DNA of 64,000 nt from Vombatus ursinus (GCF_900497805.2 NW_020954610.1:28817236-28881235), one strand, 5' to 3'. Shown: positions 36,534 to 49,817, counted from the stretch's first letter. Numbers and translations are program-made. The notes: generated by a model not told the origin, from the sequence alone.

Positions 36534-38750
36534 TTTTAGGATGTATTCAATGCTTATTTTAATAGTTAATTAGATAGTATTTTATTTTCCCCCGTTACGT
36601 GTCAAGAAAATGTTTAGCATTAATTTTTACAAGATTTTTAGCTCCAAATTTTTCTCCATCTTTTCCTCCCTTGCCCCTTATCAAAATGGTAAGCAGCTTG
36701 ATAAAGTTTATAAATGTGCTATCATATAAAATATTTCCATATTAGTCACAGTTCTAAAAGAAGAAACAGATCAAAAGGAAAAAGAAAGAATAACCATGAG
36801 AAAGAATAAAGTAAGTGAAAAAAATGTGCTTCAGTCTACATTCAGAGTTCATCAATTCTTTATCTGGATATGGATAGCATTTTCCTTCTGGAATCCATTG
36901 TACTTGTTGCAGATCATTGTGTTGCTGATAAGAGCTGCATCATTTATAGTTGATCATTATACAATGTTGCTGATATTGTGTAAAATATTTTCCTGGTTAA
37001 CACAGTGTTGCTGATACTGTGTAAAATGTTTTCCTGGTTTGGCTCATTTCACATTGCATTAGTTCATACAAATCTTTCCAGGTTTCTCTAAAATCATCTT
37101 GTTCAGCATTTATTATTGTACAATACTATTCTATTACTTTCATATACCACAGGTTGTTCAGCCATTCCCCAAATGATAGGCATCCCCTCCATTTCCAATA
37201 TTTTGCAAAAAAAAATGGCTGCTATAAATATTTTTACAAATATGGTGCTTTTTTCCCTTTTTTACAATGTCTTTGGGATACAGACCTAGTACTGATATTG
37301 CTGAATTGAAGGGTATGCACAATTTTCTTGCCCTTTAGGTATAGGTCCGAATTGCTCTTCAAGATGGTTGGATAAGTTCACAACTCCACCAACAATGCAT
37401 TAGTTTTCCTACATCTTATAATTAGTTTTCCTACATCTTATAATGATAAATGATATAATGATAGATGATGATTTATCATTTTCCATTTCTGTCATATTAA
37501 TCCATCTGATAAATGTGAGATGGTACCTCAGAGTTGTTTTAATTTTCATTTCTCTAATCAAAAGTGATTTAGAGCACTTCTTCATATGCCTATTGCCAAC
37601 CTGATCAGAACCAGCCTCCAACCTGTGAGTGGCCAAAGCCAACCAAAAAGAACAGGCTTTATATAGGAGAGTCAGGACATATTACAGAAGTTTAACTAAT
37701 TTCAGAGTGAGGAAAAAAGATATATGCAGACAAAACATCCTCCCTTCTCCTAGAAAGAGGGCTTAAGCCTGATGAGACTGGGGCCACTTACATACATGAA
37801 AAGAGTGGCCCATGACACAAACATTCATAGATCTTGAGATGGTTCTTATGTTAGCATTTGTTAGGACAATACAAGTATTCTTGGGTCCCATGGGAACAGT
37901 CATTGTCTCAAGTCTTGGGATTCATGTTCAACCTGCCAAGTACAGACCTAGAATTCTGTGACAGGAACAGGAGTACAGTGCCTGTCAGTGATAAGGAATA
38001 GGGATTGTGAACATGTGATGGACAGCCCTAAGGAATAAGGGAAGCTAAATTCCTTGGCAAAAACCTGGTGCTGGTCCAACTAATACACTTTGCCAAACAG
38101 TGATATAATCCTGAGTGCAAAGGATTATTGTTATCACAAGTTGAGGAAATAGTCTACTTGTTGAGCTTTAGTGCTGGAAAACAGGGTATCTCAAAATGTT
38201 TTGACACTATTGATAGCTTCATCTGAAAACTGCCTATTCATAATTTGACCATTTATCAATTGGGGAATGGACTGTGTTCTTGTAAATTTGACTCAGATCT
38301 CTATATATTTGAGAAATGAGGCTTTCATCAGAGACACTTGCTGTAAATATTGTTTTCCATCTTATTGCTTTCTTTCTAATCCTGGTTGCATTGGTTTTGT
38401 TTATACAAAAGCTTTTTAAAAATTTAATATAATTAAAATTATCTATTTTACATTATGTAATGCCATCTATCTCTTTTTTGGTGATTAATCCTTCCCCTCC
38501 CCATAGATCGGACAGGTAGACTATTATTTACTCATTTAATTACTTATGGCGTCACCCTTTATATCTAAATCTTGCCAGATGTCTATCATATTTAACTTTT
38601 CTGTTATGTTATTTAAATCCTTAGTTTTTTTTCTTATTTATGTTTTGATTGGATTTATCAAATTCTGACAGGTGACAGTTGAAGTCCCCTACAAGTATAG
38701 CCTATTTCTTCCTGTAAGTCACAACTTCTCCTTTAAGTATTTGGATGCTG
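36534..38750 (-). mobile_element. L1-8: antisense L1 split by a solo LTR
   Basis: The plus strand is the complement of L1 3' UTR (36534-37030), the ORF2 C-terminal region (gttcatacaaatctttccag at 37061; ttgttcagccattccccaaa at 37154) and, after the LTR (37595-38206), more ORF2 (attgcttctttctaatcctgg region near 38370). The T-rich left edge marks the poly-A end. Decayed. The right end directly abuts the 5' UTR of L1-9. Confidence 0.78.
37595..38206 (-). mobile_element. solo LTR fossil (ERV1-like)
   Basis: A 612-bp solitary LTR with ends TGCCAA and TTGACA on the plus strand and a 4-bp target duplication CTAT at 37591 and 38207. On either side the antisense L1-8 sequence continues, so both edges are exact. 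A TATA-like ctatataaag on the minus strand near 37660 suggests minus orientation. No internal region is present. Four-base duplication fits class I (gammaretrovirus-like) elements; family not named by eye. Divergence is not measurable without a consensus; probably old, as it sits in an old L1. Confidence 0.8.
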
Positions 38751-40458
38751 GGGATTTCTTGGAGCCAAGACGGCATATTAAGGAGTAAGTTGCTCTCACC
38801 CTCCCTTATTGATGTTGAAAAACCAAGAAAATTTTGCCCCAGGGAAAATCTTGAAACAGTGGAGCCAGTAGAAAGACTGGGTGTAGCAGTTTTTCAGCAT
38901 GGAAGACTTGGGGGATTAATGGGAAAGGCCTTGCTCACTCTGGGGGAGTGGGAGCAGTATAGGACAGGAGGTGTCCCTGCAAGCCAATTGCAAGCCTCAC
39001 CTCAGCAGACCAGTGGAAGATCCTGAACTCCAGGGTGGTGGAGCAGGCAAGCACCAACACTAGGAACCTCCTAAATCTCAGGTGCATTGGCACAACAAGG
39101 GGAACCAGCAGATACCAGCTCAGAGAACCATCACATGCACTGGCATGTGTCCACCAACAGCTGAACTTATGCATGCTCTAGCACAGCTCTGGGAGAAGAG
39201 GTGACCTCTAGCAACCAGCCATCACCCCCCGACCCTGAAAGCTTCAATGTGACACTGGGGAAACACAGAACCCCCTTCTGGCTTGGACACATAAGAGCCA
39301 CCACCATCAGCTCTAGCTCAGCATCAGGTAAGCTACCAGACCCCTATAGGCTCCAGCTATTTTCACCTGAGGCCCCAGCACAGAAAGCAAGTAAACAGGC
39401 CCCCAGCACCCAGCACAAGAAATGTGGAACAGTGTCCCCTGTGCCCTGGAAGTATAAATAAACTTTGAAAGCAAAGAAAAAGGCAAACAACATGAGCAAA
39501 AAGCAGCAAAGAAAAACAGTGACCATAGAGAATTATTATGGTGACAGGGGAGATCAAACACAAACTCAGAAGAGGATAACATTGTCAATATATACCCAAA
39601 TTTGAAGCCTCAAAGGAGACTATGAACTGGTCTCTAGCCCAAAAATATTTTTTGGAGGAGCTCAAGAAGGATTTTAAAAGTCAAATAAGAGAGGTAGAAG
39701 AAAAACTGGGAAAAGAAATGAGAAATATGCAAGAGGGAGCCAACAACTTAAAAAAGGAAGGACAAAAATTTACTGTAGAAAACAATTCCTTTAAAAATAC
39801 ATTTGGCATTGGCTTTGTTTGTGCAAAAACTTTTCAATTTAATGTAACCAAAGTTATCCATTTTGCTTTTTGTAATGTTCTTTATCTCCTGTTTGGTCAT
39901 GAATTTTTCTGTTCTCCATAAATCTGATAGATAAACTATTCCTTGTTCTCCCATTTTGCTTACAGTATCAGCTTTTATATCTAAATCATGAACCCATTTT
40001 GACTTTATTTTGGTATATGGTGTGAGATTTTGGTCTAAGCCTAGTATCTGTCATACTCTTTTCCAGTTTTCCCAGCAGTTTTTTTTTTTTTGTTTTGTTT
40101 TTTTTTTTTGTCAAATAGTGAGTTCTTATCCCAGAAGCTGGGGTGTTTGGGCTTAACAAATAGTAGATTACTATAGTCATTGACTATTGTGTCTTACATA
40201 TTTAACCTATTCCAGTGATCCACAACTCTATTTCTTAGCAAGTACCAAGTAGTTTTGATGATGGCTGCTTTATAATACAATTTAAGATCTGGAATAACTT
40301 GACCCCCTTCCTCTGCATTTCTTTTCATTAGTTCCCTTGATATTCTGGACCTTTTGTTATTTCAAATGAATCTTGTTATTATTTTTTCTAGCTCTATAAA
40401 ATAATTTCTGGTGGTTTGATTGGTATGGTACTGAATAAGTAAATTAGTTTAGGTAGAC

Positions 40459-43373
40459 TTTTCATCTTTTTTTCAGCCAAAGACAAGGTTTATTAGAACA
40501 TCCATCATATTGGGCAGACTCTTAAGGAGTCTGAAAATAGGTAAGCAGTGGCTAGATTATAAGAATCTAAGCAGTGGATAGATTTTAAGAATCTAAACAT
40601 GTTAATGGAGACAAGATAGATCTTATATACAGAAAGACTGTGGCAGGGATCTATGAGTGACCAAGTAATCTATGAGGTAATAGCCAGGGAAATGGAACCT
40701 AGATAGGACCAAGGGTGTGAAGTGGCCTGAGGCCATAGAGAGGAAAGAAAATGAAGAGATTTGGTGTAGCCACAATGAAAGGCCAATTGATGGGATTATA
40801 GCCTCAGGTGAACACAGAGACTTGGCCATGTGGGAAAGTCCAGGGTTTTTCCTTTCTGGGTCCCAGATCTCAACCCCATCTTTCCCCCCTCAAACAAATG
40901 GGACTCAATTTCTTTTGGTGCAAGGGGTGAAGGTCTCAGCTTCTGAAACTCCTTCCTGCTGGCAAGGGGCATAGAGCTGTCCCTGCCTCAAGGGGGTCCC
41001 AAAGAGGAGGTTGACTGGACCTGAACACAGGCTGCATGTAGGGAAAGATGGAAGATATTGACTGGTACTTGCTGTTTGCTACCAACTGTAAGTGAATAGG
41101 CTGTAGTCTGGAAGACATAAATCTGACAGAAAAGACTGCAGGGCCCAGATATAAAGCAGGGAGCAAATTTAGGGCCCAACTTTGAGAGGATAAAACATCC
41201 TTAGCTCTGTTTGGATTCAGTTTTCCAATCATGCAATATCAAATCTACCTCATAGCCAGACTCAGGAATAGCCAGGTGGGTAATATTCCCTTTCAAAGGA
41301 ACATAATGGGGAAACTGAGCAGCCAGGAGGATCCCATCTTAGACTGAAGCTAAAATTGTCCTCTCATCTTTTCCCAATGCTGACTTCCCACCAGTATCAT
41401 CTCCTCTGAGTAGCTTGTAGCTTTCTCTCAGATGGTGGATTATTGATTATCTATGGATTATGACCCACCAGATGACTTAAAATAAAATCTTATGAGCTTT
41501 TACTTCAAACAGCAAGTTATCTAATCTCAGTTTAGGAAAAACTTTTCCAGGATTTACATCTCAAACTTAAATTTATCCTAATGTAAAAAGCCAGTCATTA
41601 GAGATTTCTATATATTTGCAAATTCTCAGCAAGCCATACATGACCCAAACAAGCTTTTTGACTAGTTTACACATTAAAACAATAACCAACAATAGCTAAA
41701 TTATTTTAGCGGTACCTAATGAAGTGTAGACGTTAGGGGTCCCAGAATCCCAAAATCACAACACCTGGGTCCTGCCCAAAAGAATTCGACCCAAGCCTTC
41801 TTCCACCCAAAAACAAGGTTTATTGAAGATTCGCCCTATTAGCTAGACTTTTAAGGAATCTGAGCATCTGTGGGCTATTGGCTATATTGTAAGAATCAGA
41901 GCATCTTAATGGAGACAAGATGGACCTTATATACAGAAAATCTGTGGGAGGGATATAGGAGTGGCCAAGTAGTCTATGAGGTAGTAAAATTCCAGGGACC
42001 TGGCCCACATGGCCAAGGGAGAATGGAGCCTAGCTAGGATTAAGGATGGGAAATGACCAGGGACCATACATAGGGAGAAGACAGTGGAGGGGAGATTGCA
42101 TGTAGCCACAATGAAAGGCCAGTTGATGGGATTATAGCCTCAGGGGAATGCCAGAGATTTGGTCATGTGGGAAAGTCCAGGGTTTTTCCTTTCTGGGGCC
42201 CAGGTCCCAACCCCTGCAGTAACCAAATTATGAAAAGTTGCTTGACATAACTGATACAGAAAGTTCCATCAATTTGAAACTTAAAACAAACCCATTATCA
42301 ATCAAGTGACTTCAGTTTGTTAAATGCACTTCCAAATTACTTTACATGGAGGATCAACATCTCATCATTAACAGCTCAAACTACAAATTTAAAAGAGCGT
42401 GCTTACCCAAGTTTGGAGGCTAGCTTCATTACTTTGAGCAGGATGTGTTGAACTTGGGTGACGCTTCCAGTTTGCCCTAGGGCCCAAGGCCATTGCCAGT
42501 GGGGCCCATGATGTAGCTGCTGCCTCTCCCCCCTCCTTCCTTTTCCCTATGTGGGGGAGGGCAAAATCAAAAGTGAGGGGTAAAGGGTGAAACTCTCTTC
42601 TCCTATGAGAGGGGTTAATAGATACCCTCTTGACTCACGCAAAGGGAATGGGAGAAAAGAGTGACCAGGTTTTGTAAGGAGGAGTTCTAAACTCCTTAAT
42701 GATCAATCACAAAACCTCCAGAATCTGCCAAGATATTTTTAGCTGTTCTAACTTTCCCTGTAAACTCCATGAAGGAGGATTCAGAGGTATAGAGGGAAGG
42801 GAGTAAGTAAGCCTCAGGGAACCAAAAAGCAACTGCAGTTTTCCCCAATTCCCTAGTGCCAAGGGAATTAACAGAGCATATACTTCCAGATAGGGTGTCT
42901 GTCCTTGTCCTCTATGCTGCGGAAGGTGTACCCAGGTCCATGGCCTTCAACAGACCCAGTGAACTGAAAGCATCAGGACAAGTGTGAGACAGCCTCATAA
43001 CTCTGCCAGAAAAGCACCTCCAAGCCTTGGTGCTTGGAGAGCAACCACAACTGCAGTGCAAGAAAGGGAGGGAGAGGAGGCTTACATACCTTCCAATCTT
43101 CACTGAAGAAGAACTTGGGGTTAAGCGGTTTCCCCATATGTGCCACCAAAATGATGTGGTTTAGGGGTTCAGGGGGTGCCTGGGACCCCAAAATCACAAT
43201 ATGCGGGTCCTGCTTGAAATAATTCAACCCAAGCCTTCTTTCAGTGAAAGACAAGGTTTATTAAAACATCCATCATATTGGGCAGACTCTTCTGGAGTCT
43301 GAACACGGGTAAGCAGTGGCTAGATTATAAGAATCTAAATAGTGGGTAGATTTTAAGAATCTAAGCCTAGAAT
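40459..43373 (-). mobile_element. broken LTR retroelement fossil with three LTR-like units
   Basis: A fossil endogenous-retrovirus-like element in antisense L1. LTR-like units lie at about 40470-40920 (partial), about 41735-42217 (most complete) and 43155-43366 (partial). On the minus strand they carry a poly-A signal (aataaaccttg) and a U5-like end. Just inside the right-hand unit, 43132-43148 on the minus strand reads TGGTGGCACATATGGGG, a possible primer-binding site, which supports minus orientation. The non-LTR parts (about 40930-41735 and 42218-43154) show no recognisable gag, pol or env. It is heavily broken, either non-autonomous or rearranged. Class I is suggested by LTR form only. 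Confidence 0.7.
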
Positions 43374-43994
43374 TGTCATTTTTATTATATTAGCCTGTCT
43401 TATCCATGAGCAACTGATGGTTTTCTAATTATTTAGAACTGACTCTATTTGTGTGAAAAGTGTTTTGTAATTGTGTTCATCTAGTTCCTGGGTTTGTTTC
43501 AGTATGTAGACTCCTAAATATTTTGTAATGTCTGCAGTAACTTTAAGTGGAATTTCTCTCTCTCTTGCTATTGGGCTTTGTTGGTAATATATAGAAATGC
43601 TGATGATTTATGTGGATTTATTTTATAGCCTGCAACTTTGCTAAAGTTGTTTTTTCTTTCAAATAGTTTTTTAACTTGATTCTCTAGGATTCTCTAAATA
43701 TATTATCATATCATCTGCAAAGAGTGATAGCTTTGTTTTTTTTTTTGCCTATTCTAATAACTTCAATTTCTTTTTCTTCTTTTATTGCTAAAGCTAATGT
43801 TTCCAGTATGATATTGAACAACAGTGGTGATAATGGACATCTTGGTTTCACCCCTGATCTTATTGGAAATTCTTCTAGCTTGTCCACATTACATATGATA
43901 CTTACTAAAGGTTTTAGGTAGATGCTATTTATTATTTTAAGGAAGACTCCATTTATTCCTATGCTGTCTAGTGTTTTTAATAAGAATGGGTGTT

Positions 43995-45021
43995 ATATAT
44001 AGAGAATTAAGTCAAATCCATAAGAATAGAAGTCATTCCCCAATTGATAAATGGTCAAAGGATATGAACAGGCAGTTCTCAGGTGAAGAAATTAAAGCCA
44101 TCTATAGTCATATGCAAAAATGCTCTAAATTACTATTGATTAGAGAAATGCAAATCAAAACAACTCTAAGGTACAACATCATACCTATCAGATTGGCCAA
44201 CATGACTAAACAGGAAAATGATACATGTTGGAGAAGATGTGGGAAAATTGGAACACTAATACATTGTTGGTGGAGTTGTGAAATGATGCAACCATTTTGG
44301 AGAGCAATTTGGAACTGTGCCCAAAGGGCTATAAAAATGTGCATATCCTTTGACCAGCAATAGCACTTCTAGGCCCAAAGAGATCATACAAATGAGAAAA
44401 GGACCCACATGTACAAAAATGCTCATAGCAGCCCTTTTTGTGGTGGCAAAGAATTGGAAATTGAGAGGATGCCCATCAATTGAGGAATGGCTGAGCAAGC
44501 TGTGGTATATGAATGTAATGGAATAATATTGTGCTTTAAGAAATGATGAACAGGCTGACTTCACAAAAACCTGGAAAGACTTGTATGGTCTGATGCTGAG
44601 TGAAGTGAGCAGAATCAAGAGAATGTTGTACACAAACAGCCATGTTGTGCAATGACTAATAGTGATAAACTTAACTCTTCCCAGCAAGACAAGGATCTAA
44701 GACATCTCCAGAGGCCTCGTGATGGAAAATGCTATCCATATCCAAAGAAAGAACTATGGAAGATGAATTGCTATTTTTTTTCTTTTTTGTTGAGTTTCAT
44801 TTCTGCTTTCTGATGGTTCCTCCTATTTGTTTTAAATTTTACTTACAACATCACTAATGTGAAAATATGTTTAATAGGAATGTAAATGTATAGGCTATAT
44901 CAGATTGTGCACCATTTTGGGGAGGGTAGTGGGGAGGAAGGGGGAGAAAAATTTTAAACTCAAAAGCATATGGAAGTAATTGTTGATAAATCAAAATAAA
45001 TTAATAAAAAATTAAAAAAAT
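43995..45021 (+). mobile_element. L1-11: 5'-truncated L1 3' end
   Basis: A 1.03-kb sense L1 end in antisense L1-10, with TSD aagaatgggtgtt (43982) and aagaatctgtgtt (45022). It carries the ORF2 C-terminal region, open over 43971-44363 (residues MNRQFSGEEIKAIYSHMQKC, QIKTTLRYNIIPIRLANMTK, CWRRCGKIGTLIHCWWSC), the ORF2 end near 44650, and a 3' UTR with A-rich tail. Few defects and a clear TSD make it one of the younger L1 insertions here. Confidence 0.92.
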
Positions 45022-45064
45022 AAGAATCTGTGTTGTATTTTGTCAAAAGCTTTTTCTGCATCTA

Positions 45065-45280
<216 letters not shown>

Positions 45281-46639
45281 CTATGTTTTGACTCTTCCTG
45301 GTTTAGGTAGCAGCACTATATTTCCATCATAAAAAGAATTTGGTAAGACTCCTTCTTTGCCCATTTTCCCAAATAGTGTATATAGTATTGGAATTAATTG
45401 TTCTTTAAATGTTTGATAGAATTCACTTATAAATCCATCTGGCCCTGGAGATTTTTTTCCTAGAGAATTCATCAATGGCTTGTTCAATTTCTTTTTCTGA
45501 GATGGGGTTATTTACGTATTTTACTTCCTCTTCTATTAATCTGGGCAATTTATATTTTTGTGAATATTCATCCATTTCACTAAGATTGTCAAATTTATTG
45601 GCATATAATTGGGCATAATAGTTCATAATTACTGTTTTAATTTCCTTGGTGGTGGATTCACCCTTTTCATTTCTGATGAAATCACTAATGTGAAAATATG
45701 TTTAATAGGAATATATTTGTATAGCCTATATCAGATTGCATGCCTTAAGAAGGAAGGCAGGGAGGAAGGGTGAGAAAAATTTAAAACTCAAAAGCTTATG
45801 GCAGTGATTGTTGATTAATCAAAATAAATTAATAAAAATATGTAATAAAAATCCAATTGGCAATATGGAAAAAAAAGATACACTGAAGAAATTTCCTTAA
45901 AAAGTAGAATTGGTCAAATGAAAAAGGAGATACAAAAGCTAAATGAAGAAAATGATTTGTTAAAAATCAGAATTGAGGAAGTGGAAGGTAATGACTCTTT
46001 AAGACATCAAGAATCAGTCAAACAAAATCAAAAGAGTGAACAAATAGAAGAAAACATAAAATAACTCATTGGAATAACAACTTACCTGGAAAATATATCC
46101 AGGAGAGATAATTTAAGAATTGTTGATCTATCTGGAAGCCTTGATGAAAAAAAAAAAGAGAAAGACTGGACAGCTTCTTTCAAGAAATCATCAAGGAAAA
46201 CTGTCCTACAACAAAAGGATAAAATAGTCATCTAAAGAATCCACTGATTCTTTCCTGAGATCCCAAATTGAAAACACCAAGTAATATTACAGCCAAATTA
46301 CAGAATAGTGAGGTCAAGGAGAAAATACTGAATGTAGCCAGAAAGAAATAATTTAAATATCATGGAACCACAGTCAGGATTATGCAGGACCTTACAGCTT
46401 CTACATTAAAAAAATCAAGGGCCTGAAATATGATATTCCATAAGCAAAGTTGAATGGATTACAACCAAGGATCAACAACTACTCAACAAAATTGAGCCTG
46501 GTCTTTCAAGGTAGGAGAAGGACATTCAATGAAATAGGGAACTTCCAAAATTTCCTGATGAAAAGACCAGGTCTCAAAAGAAAATTTGATCTTCAAATGT
46601 AAGACTCCAAGAGAGGCACAAAAAGGTAAATAATACTTA

Positions 46640-46995
46640 CTGAACATCTCCAAACATACTGACTGCATTCAACTCTGATGGAGCCATTTTCTTCACTCCT
46701 TTCCCACCTGAAAATGGGATCTGTCCATGGAGCCACTCTGGGTTTTGATAGTCTAGCTTTGACCTCATCTTACTTAGTTTCAGGCCTATACCACAAATAC
46801 TTCATCAACATCACTAGTTATACTATCACATATATAATTCCATACTCCTCATTCCAGTTCCCCAACTACTATTTATATATAATTTTCCCATATTATAATG
46901 TAAGCTTCTTAAAGATAAGGACTGTCTAACTTGTTTTTATTTTTATCCCTAGTGCTTAGTACAACACATAGTAAGCACTTAATGCTTTATATAGT
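46640..46995 (+). mobile_element. probable L2/CORE-SINE-tailed relic
   Basis: The right end (46870-46990) has the L2/MIR-type terminus: gtaagcttcttaaagataag, gactgtctaacttg, and acacatagtaagcacttaat. The left part (46640-46870) may belong to the same element but is not clearly recognised. Confidence 0.5.
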
Positions 46996-47185
46996 TGTAT
47001 AATATATATTTGAACTGTATACCTTATATGTATGATATAATATATGCCAATCACATTGGCACAATTATATATGATGTTTTAAATATTTTGGTTATGTTCA
47101 CATATATTTTTGTTTCTTTTTTTTTTAAGAAAAAGAAATTGGATGCTATACTACTTGGTGCACATAAGTTATGTATTGATATTGC

Positions 47186-49445
47186 TAAAATGGTGGAGTA
47201 AAGGCAGGCACTCACCTGAGCTCTCCCCTAAACCCCTCCAAATACCTTTAAGATGATTCAAACAAATTCTAGAGCAGTAGAACCTGCAGAAAGACAGAGT
47301 GAAATAGATTTCCAGCCCAGGACAACCTGAAAGGTTGAGAGGAAAGATCAACAGCTCCAGGCTAAGAGAGGAGCATCATCGAGGACAGGCCACGCCAGAA
47401 CAGATTGGCCCCAGCAACCCCAGAACAGTCCTCAGGGGACTGAATCACTGGCAGCAGTGGTCAGTCCCAGACTTCTTAGACCACAGATACCAAAGACAAC
47501 TTAGAAGGTCAGCAGGAAAGGTCCATTGAAGTTGAGTGAGAGAGGAATGCAATCTAACTCAGGCCACACCAGCATAGCCCAGGCCCCAGCAAACCAGGAA
47601 CAGGCCTTGGGAGTGACTGAATCAGCAGTGGCAGTTGCAGCAACAGTGGCAGGAACAATAGCTGCTTCTGGAGTTCTCAGACCACAGATAAGAAGGGGAT
47701 CCAACAGCAGGTGAGAAGGAGATTCCAGTGGTCTCTTTGCAAGCACTGAGGCAGGACTCTGTTGCTTTGCCCATACTGAAATGTGGGTCACAGTCCTGGG
47801 TGGCAGTCCTGGGAGAAGGAGGAATATTAGGATAACAGAACTTGGGTCAGCAAGCCTCCTCACAATGTGTGAGGAGCAACTCTCCTCACAGTTTCAGGGC
47901 AGAAAAGAGGGCTTGTGGTCACTCACAAATGAGAGCGCTGACCAGGAGAGGAGTAAACACCTTTCTTTAGATTATACCACCTTGGAAGAACGGAAAACTT
48001 GCAGTGCCCTGACATTCCAGAACCAGAGCATGAAATAAAAATTGAAATAATCCACTGACCACTCCCTGAAAGAGATCCCAAAATGAAAAGTTCCAAGAAT
48101 ATTACAACCAAATTCCAGAGTTCCCAGACAAAGGAGAAAATATTGCAAGCAGCCAGAAGGAAACAATTCTCATATTGTGGAACCTCCATCAGGATAACAC
48201 ATGATTTAGCAGCTTCCACATTAAAGAATCAGAGGGCATAAAATGTGATATTATGGAGGTCAAAGGAGCTATGATTACAGCCAAGAATCATCTACCCAGC
48301 AATACTGAGTATAGTCCTTCAGGGGAAAAATTGGCATTCAAGGAGATAGAGGACTTATATTCATTCTTGAGAAAAGACCAGAGCTAAGTAGAAAATTCAA
48401 CTTTTGAATACAAGACTCAAGAGAAGCACAAAAAGGTAAACAGGAAAGAGAAATCATACAGGACTTATTAAAGTTAAACTGTTTATATTTCTACATGGAA
48501 TGATGATATTTGTAACTCATAAGACCTTTCTCATTACTAGGGTAGTTGGAGTATATATAGAAAGAGGGCATAGTTGTGAGTCGAATATGAGGGGATGATA
48601 ACTAAAAAATAAAATTATGTGATGAAAGAGGAATGTATTGGGAGGGAAAGAGAATGGGAGCAGTAGAATGGGTGTAAATTATCTCACATAAAAGAGGCAA
48701 GAAAAAAACTTTTAAGGTGGAGGGGAAGAGAGTGGATGTGAGAGTGAATGGGTAACCTTTACTCTCATCAGATTTGGCTTAAGGAGGAAATAACATACAC
48801 ACTCAATTGGGTATTGAAATCTATCTTACCCTACAGGAAAGTAGGAGGGAAGAGGACAAGAGGGGGTGATAGAAGGGAGGGGACATTGGGGGAAGGGTTA
48901 ATCAGAAGGAGGGACAGGGTCAAAGGAGAGGACTATAAAACCATACACACCCTTTGTCCTATCAATACCACTACTAGGTTTGCATGCCAAAAGAGATAAA
49001 AAAGAAAAGTGCTTACATGTACAACCTGGAAAGACTTACATGAATTGATTCTGAGTGAAGTGAGCAGAATCAGGAGAATATTGTACACAATAAGAACCAC
49101 AATATGAGATAACTAACTTTGATAGACTCATTTCTTCTTATCAATGTAAGGATCCAAGACAACTCCAAAGGACTCATGATGGAAAATGCTGTCCACATCA
49201 AGAAAAAGAACTATGGAGTTTGAATTCAGATTAAAGCACATTACTTGTGCTCTCTCTCCTTTTTTTGTTTCTTCTTTTTCATGGTTTCTCCCATTGGTTC
49301 TAATTCTTCTTTACAACATGAGTAATGTGAAAATAGGTTCAACATGAATGCATATGTAGAGCCTACATTAAATTGTACACTGTCTTGGGGAAAGATGGGA
49401 GAAAATTTGGAACTCAAAATCCTATGGAAGTAAATATTTAAAACA
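47186..49445 (+). mobile_element. L1-12: multiply deleted L1
   Basis: 5' UTR of the gagctctccccta type (47186-48010), then a direct jump at about 48012 (cagtgccctgacattcc) into the last third of ORF1 (48030-48415). It carries the purine-rich spacer (48415-48930, with a spacer segment at about 48808-48905), another jump at about 48930 into the ORF2 C-terminal region, and a third at about 49025 to the ORF2 end and 3' UTR. It ends near 49445. The coiled coil, RRM, endonuclease and RT are all missing. Non-autonomous and broken. Confidence 0.8.
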
Positions 49446-49555
49446 TACACACACACACACACATGTAGTTTTAAATATATATAAATATAAATACATATAT
49501 ATAGTTTTAAATATATAAGTATATATAGTGTTAAATATATATAAATATATGGCTA
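49445..49555. repeat. (CA)n and AT-rich repeat at the L1-12 tail
   Basis: About eight CA units at 49445-49462, then repeated agttttaaatatat units through 49555. Confidence 0.88.
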
Positions 49556-49692
49556 GACAATAGGGTTAAGTGACTTGGACTTGCTCAGGGTCACACAGCT
49601 AGTAAGTGTAAAGTGTCTGAGGCCAGATTTGGACTCAGGTCCTCCTGACTCCAAGGGCTGGAGCTCTATCCATTGTGCCACCTAACTGCCCT
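49552..49692 (-). mobile_element. WSINE/SINE1-type SINE, antisense
   Basis: The plus strand reads gggttaagtgacttggactt, ggactcaggtcctcctgact and tccattgtgccacctaactg, the complement of the SINE at 14307. It lies in AT-rich microsatellite that is also present on its other side. Confidence 0.93.
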
Positions 49693-49812
49693 AAATATAT
49701 ATATATGTGTGTGTATATATATATACACACATATACATATATACATATATATACATATGTACATACACATATACATATATATATATATACACATATGTAC
49801 ATATATGTATGT
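49693..49812. repeat. TA/CATA microsatellite
   Basis: Mixed TATATA, TGTG, ACATATAC units over about 120 bp. Confidence 0.95.
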
Positions 49813-49817
49813 TTTAT

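Noticed and set aside
42912-43254. Minus-strand frames of 63-93 codons as possible retroviral protein
   Set aside because: They span the LTR-like unit and adjoining leader, and show no gag, pol or env motif.
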